This document shows, piece by piece, positions 1 to 8,124 of a stretch of 64,000 bases of DNA (positions are counted from its first letter, which is position 1; each line of letters begins with the position of its first letter). A program made the translations under genes and the position numbers. The notes beneath the pieces were generated by a model, which had not been told where the DNA came from, ran no database searches, and saw nothing but the letters and a program-made list of their open reading frames with translations. This DNA is from Flagellimonas sp. S3867 (GTDB taxonomy: Bacteria; Bacteroidota; Bacteroidia; Flavobacteriales; Flavobacteriaceae). The DNA lies in the NCBI RefSeq assembly GCF_014698935.1, contig NZ_JACVMN010000002.1, forward strand, positions 248,001-312,000, given 5' to 3'.

Positions 1-623
1 AGGTTAACATTAGTGATGAAAACCACAGCCTATCCAACAAGATAAAAGTACCATTTTCTGATACTGATTTTGAAAAGCGCTCTAGAAAGACGGTGCTTGA
101 TTTTATGGAGAACCTAAACGATCACACAAACAAGTTTAAAGTTACCATTGTGGGAGAGGAAGATCTACCAACCAAGTATTTGGCATACATTCCATTAAAG
201 GTCACCCAATTTCAAAAAGCGGGTGGAATGATGAAAAATTTAAACTTTATTACCCATATTTTACTGCAAAACGAGGTACAACTCGATGGACCGCCAATGG
301 TTCAGGTCACCAAATGGAATATGGAAAAAGACAGTATCGATTATAATTTTGGTCAACCTATCATCCGTTCCGAAAGTTTACCGATGAACACCGAAATTAA
401 ATACCGGCGTGTTTTCTCCAAAAAGGCATTAAAAGCCGAATACAATGGCAATTACATTACATCGGACAGGGCTTGGTATGCTCTTTTAGATTATGCCAAG
501 GCCAATAATATTGAAGTGGAACCGACCCCAGTTGAAATCTTTTATAACAATCCTAACTTTGGCGGCAACGCACTTCAATGGAAGGCTGAAATTTACATGC
601 CAATAAAGGAAAGCAATGAATAG
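1..623 (+). CDS. GyrI-like / effector-binding domain protein (5' end outside window)
   Basis: The reading frame is open from base 3 to the stop at 621-623, so the gene starts upstream of the window; an internal GTG at 93 is not needed as a start. The visible part (about 207 residues) looks like the C-terminal GyrI-like (AraC effector-binding) small-molecule-binding domain, with paired segments ending in an EIYMPI strand typical of the last strand of this fold. In Bacteroidota such domains often follow an SRPBCC domain or a membrane segment, which would lie upstream here. Its stop overlaps the next start by 8 bases, so the two genes are probably co-transcribed. Ligand unknown. Confidence 0.6.
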   Translation, partial: VNISDENHSLSNKIKVPFSDTDFEKRSRKTVLDFMENLNDHTNKFKVTIVGEEDLPTKYLAYIPLKVTQFQKAGGMMKNLNFITHILLQNEVQLDGPPMVQVTKWNMEKDSIDYNFGQPIIRSESLPMNTEIKYRRVFSKKALKAEYNGNYITSDRAWYALLDYAKANNIEVEPTPVEIFYNNPNFGGNALQWKAEIYMPIKESNE

Positions 624-1479
624 ACTAGTACCCATAGTGCTTCTTTTATTTGTACAGGCATGTGCGCAAAAACCATGGTACGGCGATTTGAAATTCGAAG
701 GCAAGATTCCCGCTCATTTAAGCGAGATTTCTGGTTTGATTTCTACTGATGCATCTACCATTTGGGCAATAGAAGACAATGGGAACAAGGATCATATATA
801 TTCTCTTAACCTACAAGGGCAACAAACTAAAGAATTTAAGGTAAAAAATGCCAAGAACAATGATTGGGAAGACTTGGCCAAAGATGAAAAGGGCAACATT
901 TATATTGGAAATTTCGGCAATAATAATAATGACAGAGAGAATCTTTCTGTTTACAAAATTCCAAATCCTGATAATGAACCTGGTAATAAAATCGAGGCTG
1001 AAAAAATAGCTTTTCATTATCCGGAACAAAAGAAATTCCCGCCTAAGAAATCTAAGTTGCTATTTGATTGCGAAGCCTTTTTTTACAATAATGATTTTCT
1101 ATACCTCATCACCAAAAACAGAACAAGGCCGTATACTGGAAAGGCTTTGATCTATAAAATTCCTGCAGCAAAGGGTTCTCATAAGGCAGAATTCGTAGGT
1201 GAATTTACTACATGCACCAATCAAAAATTCTGTTCTGTTACTTCTGCCGATATTTCACCTGACGGTAAAAAAATCGCATTACTAGGCTCAGGATATATTT
1301 GGTTGTTTTCTGATTTTATTGGAGACGATTTTACAAAAGGGACCCAGCAAATCATAGATGTTAAGCATAGAACACAGCAAGAATCTATTTGTTTTTTGGA
1401 TGACACTACCCTTTTGATTGCAGACGAACAATCACAGACTAAGGGAAGGAATTTATATTCCTATAATCTTGATAAATAG
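616..1479 (+). CDS. Predicted lipoprotein, beta-propeller-like
   Basis: 287 residues with a lipoprotein signal: a hydrophobic stretch ending VQAC at Cys16. The remainder has repeated short strands with aromatic/Asp-rich turns (EISGLISTDAS, WAIEDNGN, GNIYIGNFGNN, SADISPDGKKIALLG), as in SdiA-regulated/phytase-like beta-propellers of the periplasm or cell surface. The start is the ATG that overlaps the previous stop (ATGAATAG). No catalytic motif is recognised. Function unknown; the propeller call is an inference from repeat pattern only. Confidence 0.6.
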   Translation: MNRLVPIVLLLFVQACAQKPWYGDLKFEGKIPAHLSEISGLISTDASTIWAIEDNGNKDHIYSLNLQGQQTKEFKVKNAKNNDWEDLAKDEKGNIYIGNFGNNNNDRENLSVYKIPNPDNEPGNKIEAEKIAFHYPEQKKFPPKKSKLLFDCEAFFYNNDFLYLITKNRTRPYTGKALIYKIPAAKGSHKAEFVGEFTTCTNQKFCSVTSADISPDGKKIALLGSGYIWLFSDFIGDDFTKGTQQIIDVKHRTQQESICFLDDTTLLIADEQSQTKGRNLYSYNLDK

Positions 1480-1650
1480 GTTTAAACCGCTCCTTACGTT
1501 AAGACATTTATCAACCCTATTTGGAACAATCACAAGGGAGTAATTGGTGATGAAAAGAAGATATGCTATTTAGGCACACTTATCGGTTTGCGTATGAGTA
1601 GTAAGGGAATAAATATATGACAATTTTCGGATTAGCACTTAGCCAAATAC

Positions 1651-1686
1651 GTAATAACTTTGGGTTTGGCACTTAACCCTTATTAC
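1651..1686. repeat. Imperfect hairpin beside the regulator/azoreductase module
   Basis: GTAATAA and TTATTAC, followed inward by GGGTT and AACCC, form a stem with a 4-base bulge and an 8-base loop (TGGCACTT). It lies in the 233-base gap between the lipoprotein gene and the azoreductase stop, 8 bases from the left inverted repeat. There is no clear T-run, so a simple terminator role is not convincing. Confidence 0.5.
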
Positions 1687-1693
1687 TTATACA

Positions 1694-1710
1694 CTTTGTT
1701 GGCAACAGTT
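1694..1710. repeat. Left inverted repeat of the Crp/azoreductase module
   Basis: A 17-base element with core GTTGGCAAC; its reverse complement recurs at 2983-2999 with 15 of 17 matches. It starts 2 bases beyond the azoreductase stop codon. Confidence 0.6.
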
Positions 1711-1712
1711 TT

Positions 1713-2336
1713 TTATATTCGTTCAATTTCTTGATGAATTTTTCTTTTTGAGTTCTCAAATATTTCTCCTCCAAATTCTTCATTGTCTAGTGAAATTGTA
1801 GTAACATCTTTTATTCCCATTATTCCGAACACAAATTTAAGGTAAGTTGTTTGAAAGTTCATATGTTCATTTTTTTCATTTTCTCCATAACCTGTGTCTC
1901 CTCGACTTGATAGAATGAACATTTTTTTATTTTTTAAAAGACCTACATAATCTCCATCTGGCTTTCCTGAACGAAATTTCCACGTTTCATTTATTCGCAT
2001 AAGTTGGTCAATATATGATTTTAAACCACTAGGAATTGACCAATTGTACATTGGTGTTGCGAGAACATATATATTATGCTCTTTAAACTCTTTAATTAGT
2101 ATGTCGCTAAATTCAACGCCAGATTGATTTTCTTTTGTTCTGTCTTTGGGGTTAACAAACGCACTTGAAATCCATTTTTCATTTATGGCAGGAATTTCTT
2201 CTAGTCCGACTTCTCGAAAGGAAAATGTGTCTTTTGGATTTTTATTTTTCCAGTTTTTTAGAAACAGTTTTGTTAATTCTCGACTGTGCGATTTTTCATT
2301 TCGTACACTTGAGTTAATGATAAGTACTTTGTTCAT
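1713..2336 (-). CDS. azoR: FMN-dependent NADH-azoreductase (AzoR family)
   Basis: Flavodoxin-fold quinone/azo reductase, 207 residues from the chosen ATG at 2334-2336 (MNKVLIINSS); an upstream in-frame start would add nine non-conserved residues. An N-terminal phosphate-binding strand-loop (INSSVRNEKSHS) and the FMN-contacting PMYNWSIP motif at about residues 95-102 match the AzoR family, as does the full length. Such enzymes reduce quinones, nitro- and azo-compounds with NADH in the cytoplasm. It lies 64 bases downstream of a Crp-like regulator on the same strand, likely its regulator. Composition is visibly AT-richer than the neighbours, and inverted repeats flank the pair, suggesting acquisition as a unit. 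Confidence 0.85.
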   Translation of the reverse strand: MNKVLIINSSVRNEKSHSRELTKLFLKNWKNKNPKDTFSFREVGLEEIPAINEKWISSAFVNPKDRTKENQSGVEFSDILIKEFKEHNIYVLATPMYNWSIPSGLKSYIDQLMRINETWKFRSGKPDGDYVGLLKNKKMFILSSRGDTGYGENEKNEHMNFQTTYLKFVFGIMGIKDVTTISLDNEEFGGEIFENSKRKIHQEIERI

Positions 2337-2400
2337 TTTTTTTAATTTTGAATGATGACACAAAGTTCGTTATCGTAATGCAGATAAATATTGACCTAGT

Positions 2401-2982
2401 TTAAGATGACTTATATTTTTTACGAATTCTACTTAAAAACTCAGCAGTAATACCTAAATATGAAGCGATTAAGTATTGTGGTACTTTATCAGTTATTTTT
2501 GGGTAATTTTCTATAAAATTCGCATATCGTTGTTCTGCATCTAGTACATTATCTTCTATTATTCTTTTTTGTAAACTTCCTAAATACTTTTCAAGTATGA
2601 TTCTGAAAAAGCGTTCAAGCTTGGGGATTTGTTTTAACATTTCTTGAAAAGAATCGTAACGAATTTGTAATAATTCAGTTTGCTCAATTGCTTGAATGTT
2701 ATAAATTGAAGGTTTTTGTTTCTGAAAGCTATCAATATCTGTTGCCCACCAATTTTCAATTGCAAAATAGAGTATTTCTTCTTTGCCTGTTTTAGAATTT
2801 ATGTAAAAAGCTTTTAAAGTTCCACTAACTACAAAATTGTCAGTTCTGCAAATTTCTCCATTTCTTAACAAGTATTCTCCTTTTTTAAGCGTTTTTTCTG
2901 TCCAAAAACTTTCAATTAGATTTTGCTCTTCCGAATTCAATTCAATGTGCTCTGAAATCGACTTTATTAGAGGTTTTTTCAT
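2401..2982 (-). CDS. Crp/Fnr-family transcriptional regulator
   Basis: 193 residues from the ATG at 2980-2982; an in-frame TTG 12 bases upstream lies inside the inverted repeat and is not preferred. The N-terminal two thirds is a cyclic-nucleotide-binding-like beta-barrel (KKGEYLLRNGEICRTDNFVVSGTL, ILYFAIENWWATD), and the C-terminus carries a winged-helix segment (VPQYLIASYLGITAEFLSRIR). Many Bacteroidota members of this family do not bind cAMP, and an RxS-type cAMP contact is not evident. It is the first gene of a two-gene unit with the azoreductase. The upstream inverted repeat occupies the place where the ribosome-binding site and proximal promoter should be. Confidence 0.85.
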   Translation of the reverse strand: MKKPLIKSISEHIELNSEEQNLIESFWTEKTLKKGEYLLRNGEICRTDNFVVSGTLKAFYINSKTGKEEILYFAIENWWATDIDSFQKQKPSIYNIQAIEQTELLQIRYDSFQEMLKQIPKLERFFRIILEKYLGSLQKRIIEDNVLDAEQRYANFIENYPKITDKVPQYLIASYLGITAEFLSRIRKKYKSS

Positions 2983-2999
2983 AATTGTTGCCAACTAAG
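2983..2999. repeat. Right inverted repeat of the Crp/azoreductase module
   Basis: AATTGTTGCCAACTAAG, the reverse-complement partner of 1694-1710 (15/17). It abuts the start codon of the Crp-like gene. The core GTTGSCAAC is itself a near-palindrome, so an operator role is a competing explanation to a module boundary. Confidence 0.6.
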
Positions 3000-3130
3000 A
3001 GGATATGAATTCGTTTTAATGATTTATATCCTACGATAAGTGAAGTTCGGGAAATTTAGCCTAAGATTCAATAGTAAATTTATAGATCCAACATATAAAT
3101 TCACAAACATGAAATGATTTCTTCTTGTTT

Positions 3131-3155
3131 CCTTCGACAGGCTCAGGATGACATT
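3131..3155 (-). repeat. REP-like intergenic repeat, copy 1
   Basis: The minus strand reads GTCATCCTGAGCCTGTCGAA followed by GG, a form of an intergenic repeat of the pattern GTCAnnCTGAnnnTGTnnnAGG found elsewhere in this window (19281, 45480, 58051, 58105). It sits 10 bases past the stop of the large phosphoesterase gene. Confidence 0.65.
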
Positions 3156-3164
3156 ATTTTCAGC

Positions 3165-6100
3165 CTAAAACCCAAATCCAACCCCAAAGGCAAAACGCAT
3201 TCCGTCAGCGCTGCTGAACAGCCCAAAGTTTGCGGAAAGGACATCGGCTCCATTTAAAAAGAAACCTCCTCCTACGGAGTTGTGCCATTTATCAGAATCA
3301 TCTCCTGGAAACCATACCCGCCCATAATCAAAACCTCCATAAATTCCAGGAGTTACCGGCAGTAATCCAGTTTGTCTGTTTCTAAAACTTAAGCGAAGAT
3401 CCGTATTTTGGTAGAAAGCGGATTTCCCTGTAAAACGTTCAAATCTAAACCCACGTAGTCCATTGTTTGCCCCAATATTCGCACCTTGGTAAAACTCAAA
3501 ATCATCACCAATATTTATATGACCTTTTAGTTTGGTCGCTAAAACCAGTTTTCCATTGGAACATAATTTATGATCTATGGACAGACTGGGAATAACATAC
3601 CCAAATGCCCTATCGGAATCATTTAAATTCATCTTGTAACCCCCATGCAATGAAAAACTCATTCCCATGGTTGGGAACGCTTCATTGTCCGAATTGGAAT
3701 AAGTGTATTCGGCATCCAAACCAAAGAAACTCTGCTCGCTCTCTTCGCCATTTTGAACATAAAACTGGTTGATGAAGCGATCTTCTGTCTCTTCAACCTC
3801 AATATCTTCATAGGAAACACCCAATCTTACTTTAGAACCTAAATATCCTCGCCAAACCAAGGAGGGTGCTATTTTTATTGTTCTTAACCTAACCCTATTG
3901 AAATCGAGCCCTAGAGGCTCATCATCATCATTGTTTTCGGTTTCGTTGCCAAAACCAAAGAAATTGACAGCAAAATTTGGACTTGTAAACCTAGCATCCA
4001 GCTCCAAGTTTACGCCTTCGAAGACATTTGCAAATTCCCCATTATACCCCACATCAAAACCGTTGGTGGCAAAATAGTAGGCTGCATTGATAACGTGCTG
4101 TTGCGTAAACGGATTTTGTCTAAAACCATTGAACGTATACGTGTTTGTAAATCCTATCTTAAAACCATCGTCTGGATTGGACCCTATAATAGGTAGAAAT
4201 TGGTTGTTGCTGGCCTTTATCTTAAGAAACTCATAGGTATTGGTGTCATAATCGTTTATCTGATGTAGGGTTCCACCAAAAGCTTCATCGTAAGTATTCT
4301 TTTTGGCCTTAAAGTCATAGGTATGCACTTTTCTTGACTTTTCATCGATTTTATAAATGTCATTGTTTTGCCCTCCAACAATCCGCACCTTAATTTTCGA
4401 TGTTTTGGTGTTTACCTCAAAAACGTCCTCATCATCTAAGCCATATACCCAAACCTCTTTTGTGTATTCCGGCTTGTAAATCTTCTTGAAAAAGAGATCT
4501 TCCTTTTCTCCGTTTTTGATGCGATAGCCCCTAACTTCCAAATCTCCATTTGGAGCTGAGACTATACTGAAGTAATCGTCCTTATCTGTTCCGGTGACCA
4601 CACTATATTTATTGATGACCCCGAAATACTCCTGGGCAGTGCCTACAAGGTTTCTTTTTCTGGCCAAAAGGGTCTTCTTTATTTTGTCGATGGTCTCATC
4701 CCGAACTTCCTCAGGAAAGTTCAACAATGCCTCATCAATTACGGCTTCTGTAATATGTTGTTGAAGAAATTTGGCTTGTTCCACCCATGTTTCCATATCC
4801 GTTTCGGACAGAAGGGCCATATCCAAGGCAAAAGTTCGTGGTGAAGAGGTAAACCCTTTTACACTTTTGATATCTTCGTGGAATCCTTCAAAAATTCGAA
4901 GTGCGGGTACTGCCCGTGAACCAAATCCCATTATAAAACCATCTCCCCAAAGTGAATAGGCTTGATCTCTGTCCCGGGGGATGGGTTTGTAGATTTTTTT
5001 TCCATCCTTGCCATCAAATTCAGCCCATCGCCATTGATCTACGTGTCTATCCCAATCTCCTATCAACATATCAAACAGGCGCGCCCTGGCATAAGTCTCA
5101 CCATCCAACCTGTATTTTTCGTCCTTGCGCAACTTCTGAATAAAATCATAAGTGCTTTCAATCTTTTCGGTCTTTCCAAAGCTTTCCAAATCAGAATGTC
5201 CATCAGAAACATGTTCTTCGATCATGTACAATCCACCACCAAAATCAGCATTGAAACCACCTAACACCGATTGTTTGGGTACGTAAAACAGTTTTGGGTT
5301 GGTGTGGTAAAGTTTCGCTGCATTAGAAAGTTCTGCCACTGTAAAAGGAGCATACGGATGGGCCCCAGTGTACAAATCCAATAATAGTTTTTCGATAGAA
5401 GTATCATCGAATTGGCCAATAACATATCGTTCTTGAAAAGCAATGGCCTGTAAATAGCGTTCTGCACTCTTGCGTAAATCTCGCATTACATACTGCTTTC
5501 CCTCTTTATCTTTTAATCGCAAGGAATTGGATTGGTTTCCACCTCCTTTTCGCACTACGGAGAGTCCACCATAAAGGGTATCGAGCAACACAGTAGGTGC
5601 TTTCACTTTGGTGGCATAGTATTTTCTATATCGCTCTCCCCAAAGCCATTTGTGAAATCCACTTTTGTCGATTTCTTCATCGGTATAGATGGATGCTGCT
5701 TTAAATGCGGGAAAATCATTGGTGTAGGATACGCTTTCGGTAGAAGTGTCTGGCGGAATCACTTGCGATTGGTACAACAGTTCTTCCGGATTTTCACCAG
5801 CGCCATAGAAATCCACCTCAGATGACCCATCGGTAAAAACATTCAACACCGCGTAACCTGTTTTTCCTGTTGAAAATTTACTGCCATTTAATAAGCGGGT
5901 TGCCCCTGTATTGGCACCTGAACCACTCACTATCTGCGGAATACCTTTTTCTTCAATATATTGTAATGAATGCTCATGCCCAGAAACAAAAACTACCTTA
6001 TCTGAATATTGAGATAATGTGATTATCCTATTCTTTAAGTAGTTGTACATTTTATTCTGAAGATCGGTAATTGAGGCTCCAGATGTCTTCCGCAACAAAT

Positions 6101-6878
6101 TTGCCAATGAGCTAATACCAGGCAACGGAAACCCTTTTCCGCTCGGATTCATATGCTCTTTAAACGAAAAATACCCGCCATGTGACCCATATGTGAACAT
6201 GGGATGGTGCATGGCTATGATCGTGGTCTTATCCACATTTTTTTTAATCAAACTTTCCAGTTCTTCAAAAAGTCTGCCCCGATCTTTGATTTCGCAATCA
6301 TCATTCATCGTTGGATGCCTATCCCAATTGGTCAAATACCACTCTGTATCAATGGCTATTACCAGGATGTTATCGCTCACTTCAATCTTTTCCAAAGGAC
6401 AACCATTGTCTGGCAAAAACACATCTTTGCTATTCAATGCTTTTTGAACATACTTTTCCTGCCGCTCCAACCCTTTAAGCCCATTGCTGTACCAATCATG
6501 GTTTCCTGGAATAAAAACCGTTTTTCCTTTGTATTCTTTTACGGTACTTAATTGGGCATCCAAATGGTTCTTGGCCAATGCATGACCTGAGGGGTCATCA
6601 TTTTTACTCGGGAATCCAGCCGGATAAATATTATCGCCCAAAAATAGCACGGTGCTATTCTTGTTTGCTTTTTGCAATCGATCCTTAAATTGCTTTAGTG
6701 TAGAATTCAGATCGCCTACTGGGGATTTCCCCGCATCACCAATCAAATAGAAGGTATGTTCAATTTCTTTATTGTTGGAAACATCTGTTTTATTGAATGG
6801 GGTTGCATACTTTGCTTCATAAGTTGCGCACCCAGTTGCCAAGGCCAATAGAAGGATAACCAAGTAATGTTTTTTCAT
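3165..6878 (-). CDS. Outer-membrane lipoprotein: calcineurin-like phosphoesterase + kinase-like segment + Omp85-like barrel
   Basis: 1237 residues. A lipoprotein signal ends ATGC at Cys17. Residues about 40-370 are a calcineurin-like metallophosphoesterase: GDAG near 47, GDNIYPAG near 81, GNHDWY near 125, MHHPMF near 220 and GHEHS near 300 supply the metal ligands. The C-terminal 350 residues resemble an Omp85/surface-antigen barrel, with a GLRGF motif and a terminal GFGF ending in Phe. Between them, residues about 440-700 contain VMRDLRKS (about 464), GDWDRHVDQW (about 607) and PRDRDQAY (about 636), a layout resembling atypical kinases (HipA, PI3K, FAM20). The phosphoesterase-barrel pairing is common in Flavobacteriia; the kinase-like reading is an inference. 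Probably monocistronic, divergent from the HD gene. Substrate unknown. Confidence 0.8.
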   Translation of the reverse strand: MKKHYLVILLLALATGCATYEAKYATPFNKTDVSNNKEIEHTFYLIGDAGKSPVGDLNSTLKQFKDRLQKANKNSTVLFLGDNIYPAGFPSKNDDPSGHALAKNHLDAQLSTVKEYKGKTVFIPGNHDWYSNGLKGLERQEKYVQKALNSKDVFLPDNGCPLEKIEVSDNILVIAIDTEWYLTNWDRHPTMNDDCEIKDRGRLFEELESLIKKNVDKTTIIAMHHPMFTYGSHGGYFSFKEHMNPSGKGFPLPGISSLANLLRKTSGASITDLQNKMYNYLKNRIITLSQYSDKVVFVSGHEHSLQYIEEKGIPQIVSGSGANTGATRLLNGSKFSTGKTGYAVLNVFTDGSSEVDFYGAGENPEELLYQSQVIPPDTSTESVSYTNDFPAFKAASIYTDEEIDKSGFHKWLWGERYRKYYATKVKAPTVLLDTLYGGLSVVRKGGGNQSNSLRLKDKEGKQYVMRDLRKSAERYLQAIAFQERYVIGQFDDTSIEKLLLDLYTGAHPYAPFTVAELSNAAKLYHTNPKLFYVPKQSVLGGFNADFGGGLYMIEEHVSDGHSDLESFGKTEKIESTYDFIQKLRKDEKYRLDGETYARARLFDMLIGDWDRHVDQWRWAEFDGKDGKKIYKPIPRDRDQAYSLWGDGFIMGFGSRAVPALRIFEGFHEDIKSVKGFTSSPRTFALDMALLSETDMETWVEQAKFLQQHITEAVIDEALLNFPEEVRDETIDKIKKTLLARKRNLVGTAQEYFGVINKYSVVTGTDKDDYFSIVSAPNGDLEVRGYRIKNGEKEDLFFKKIYKPEYTKEVWVYGLDDEDVFEVNTKTSKIKVRIVGGQNNDIYKIDEKSRKVHTYDFKAKKNTYDEAFGGTLHQINDYDTNTYEFLKIKASNNQFLPIIGSNPDDGFKIGFTNTYTFNGFRQNPFTQQHVINAAYYFATNGFDVGYNGEFANVFEGVNLELDARFTSPNFAVNFFGFGNETENNDDDEPLGLDFNRVRLRTIKIAPSLVWRGYLGSKVRLGVSYEDIEVEETEDRFINQFYVQNGEESEQSFFGLDAEYTYSNSDNEAFPTMGMSFSLHGGYKMNLNDSDRAFGYVIPSLSIDHKLCSNGKLVLATKLKGHINIGDDFEFYQGANIGANNGLRGFRFERFTGKSAFYQNTDLRLSFRNRQTGLLPVTPGIYGGFDYGRVWFPGDDSDKWHNSVGGGFFLNGADVLSANFGLFSSADGMRFAFGVGFGF

Positions 6879-6931
6879 ATCTCGGAGGTTGATTCCAAAA
6901 TTTTGTATTTTGGAGAATTCAAAGTACTGTT

Positions 6932-8122
6932 ATGTCGGAAATTTTAGAAAAAGCTGAACATTTTGTCTCCGAAATTTTAGAAAATAAATTGGATCCAAAG
7001 TTCTTATACCACAATTTGCGACATACCCAGCGCGTAGTTAAAAGTACTAAAGAATTACTCAATTTTTATAATTTAAGTGATGATGAGCAGGAAAGGCTTT
7101 TACTGGCTGCATGGTTCCATGATACCGGTTACACGAAAGGCACCCAAAACCATGAGGAGACCAGTTGCGAAATAGCGAGCAATTTTCTTGAAGAAAATAA
7201 CTACGACCCAAAAGGTATTGCTGAAATAAGTGCCAATATAATGGCCACTGAACGATATCATGAACCAGAAAATTTGCATCAGGAAATTATTAGGGATGCC
7301 GATGCTTCGCATTTTGCCCAAAAAAGCTATTGGGAGACCACCGATTTTTTGAAGGAAGAATTGGAACTGCTCAATATTGCCAAATATTCGAACAAAGAGT
7401 GGAGGGACGCAAATATTAAAATGTTCCGAAATGAACATCAGTTTTATACAGCGTATGCCAAGGAAAACTGGCTAGAGGGCAAAGAGCGTAATCTGAAACA
7501 ATTAGTGAAAGAGAAAAAAACGGAAAAGGAAATTGCCAAAAAAGAAGCGCTTAAAGCAAAATACAAAAGTGAAAGTCCGGATAGGGGTATCCAAACCTTG
7601 TTTAGAGTTACCTTAAAAAACCATTTGACCCTTAGTGATATCGCAGACACCAAGGCCAACATACTGCTTTCGGTAAATGCCATTATTATTTCGGTCGCTT
7701 TATCCAACCTTATTCCCAAGCTCGATAATCCATCCAATGAATATTTAATTTGGCCAACGGGAATTTTCATCACTTTTAGTGTAATTTCAATGGTTTTGGC
7801 GGTATTGGCCACAAGGCCTAATGTAACAAGCGGGCAGTTTACCAAACAAGATGTGGAAAACAAGAAGGTAAATCTCCTGTTCTTTGGAAATTTTCATAAA
7901 ATGAGCCTTGGTGATTACGAATGGGCCATAAAAGAATTGGTAAAGGACAATCAATACATTTATTCTTCCCTAACAAAGGATTTGTACTTCTTAGGATTAG
8001 TGCTGAACAGAAAATATAAGATTCTTAGGCTTACCTATACCATTTTTATTATCGGAATAGTAATATCCGTAATCGCCTTCGCGATCGCGTTCAACTTTTT
8101 TGGTGGTACAGGTAGATTATAG
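6932..8122 (+). CDS. HD phosphohydrolase fused to a Pycsar-effector-like (DUF5706/PycTM) membrane domain
   Basis: 396 residues. Residues 1-185 form an HD domain with candidate metal ligands H31, H63-D64 (FHDTGYT), H74 (NHEE) and D122/D124. A charged coiled coil (190-215) leads into a domain carrying SDIADTKANILLSVNAIIIS (235-254), the hallmark of the DUF5706/PycTM family, with membrane segments at about 244-262, 272-293 and 368-390. HD enzymes hydrolyse phosphoester or nucleotide bonds; PycTM proteins are effectors of cyclic-pyrimidine (Pycsar) anti-phage signalling. No nucleotide cyclase lies in the window, so a defence role is not shown. Its stop is 2 bases from the converging GAF-protein stop. 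Confidence 0.85.
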   Translation: MSEILEKAEHFVSEILENKLDPKFLYHNLRHTQRVVKSTKELLNFYNLSDDEQERLLLAAWFHDTGYTKGTQNHEETSCEIASNFLEENNYDPKGIAEISANIMATERYHEPENLHQEIIRDADASHFAQKSYWETTDFLKEELELLNIAKYSNKEWRDANIKMFRNEHQFYTAYAKENWLEGKERNLKQLVKEKKTEKEIAKKEALKAKYKSESPDRGIQTLFRVTLKNHLTLSDIADTKANILLSVNAIIISVALSNLIPKLDNPSNEYLIWPTGIFITFSVISMVLAVLATRPNVTSGQFTKQDVENKKVNLLFFGNFHKMSLGDYEWAIKELVKDNQYIYSSLTKDLYFLGLVLNRKYKILRLTYTIFIIGIVISVIAFAIAFNFFGGTGRL

Positions 8123-8124
8123 AA

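Noticed and set aside
1620..1712. Possible integron attC site next to the azoreductase gene
   Set aside because: The hairpin and GTTGGC-like core recall attC, but GTTGGCA does not fit GTTRRRY and no integrase is in the window. Reported only as repeats.
4952..5264. Plus-strand open frames inside the large phosphoesterase gene
   Set aside because: They lie antisense within a clearly conserved coding region and have no start signal or recognisable product.
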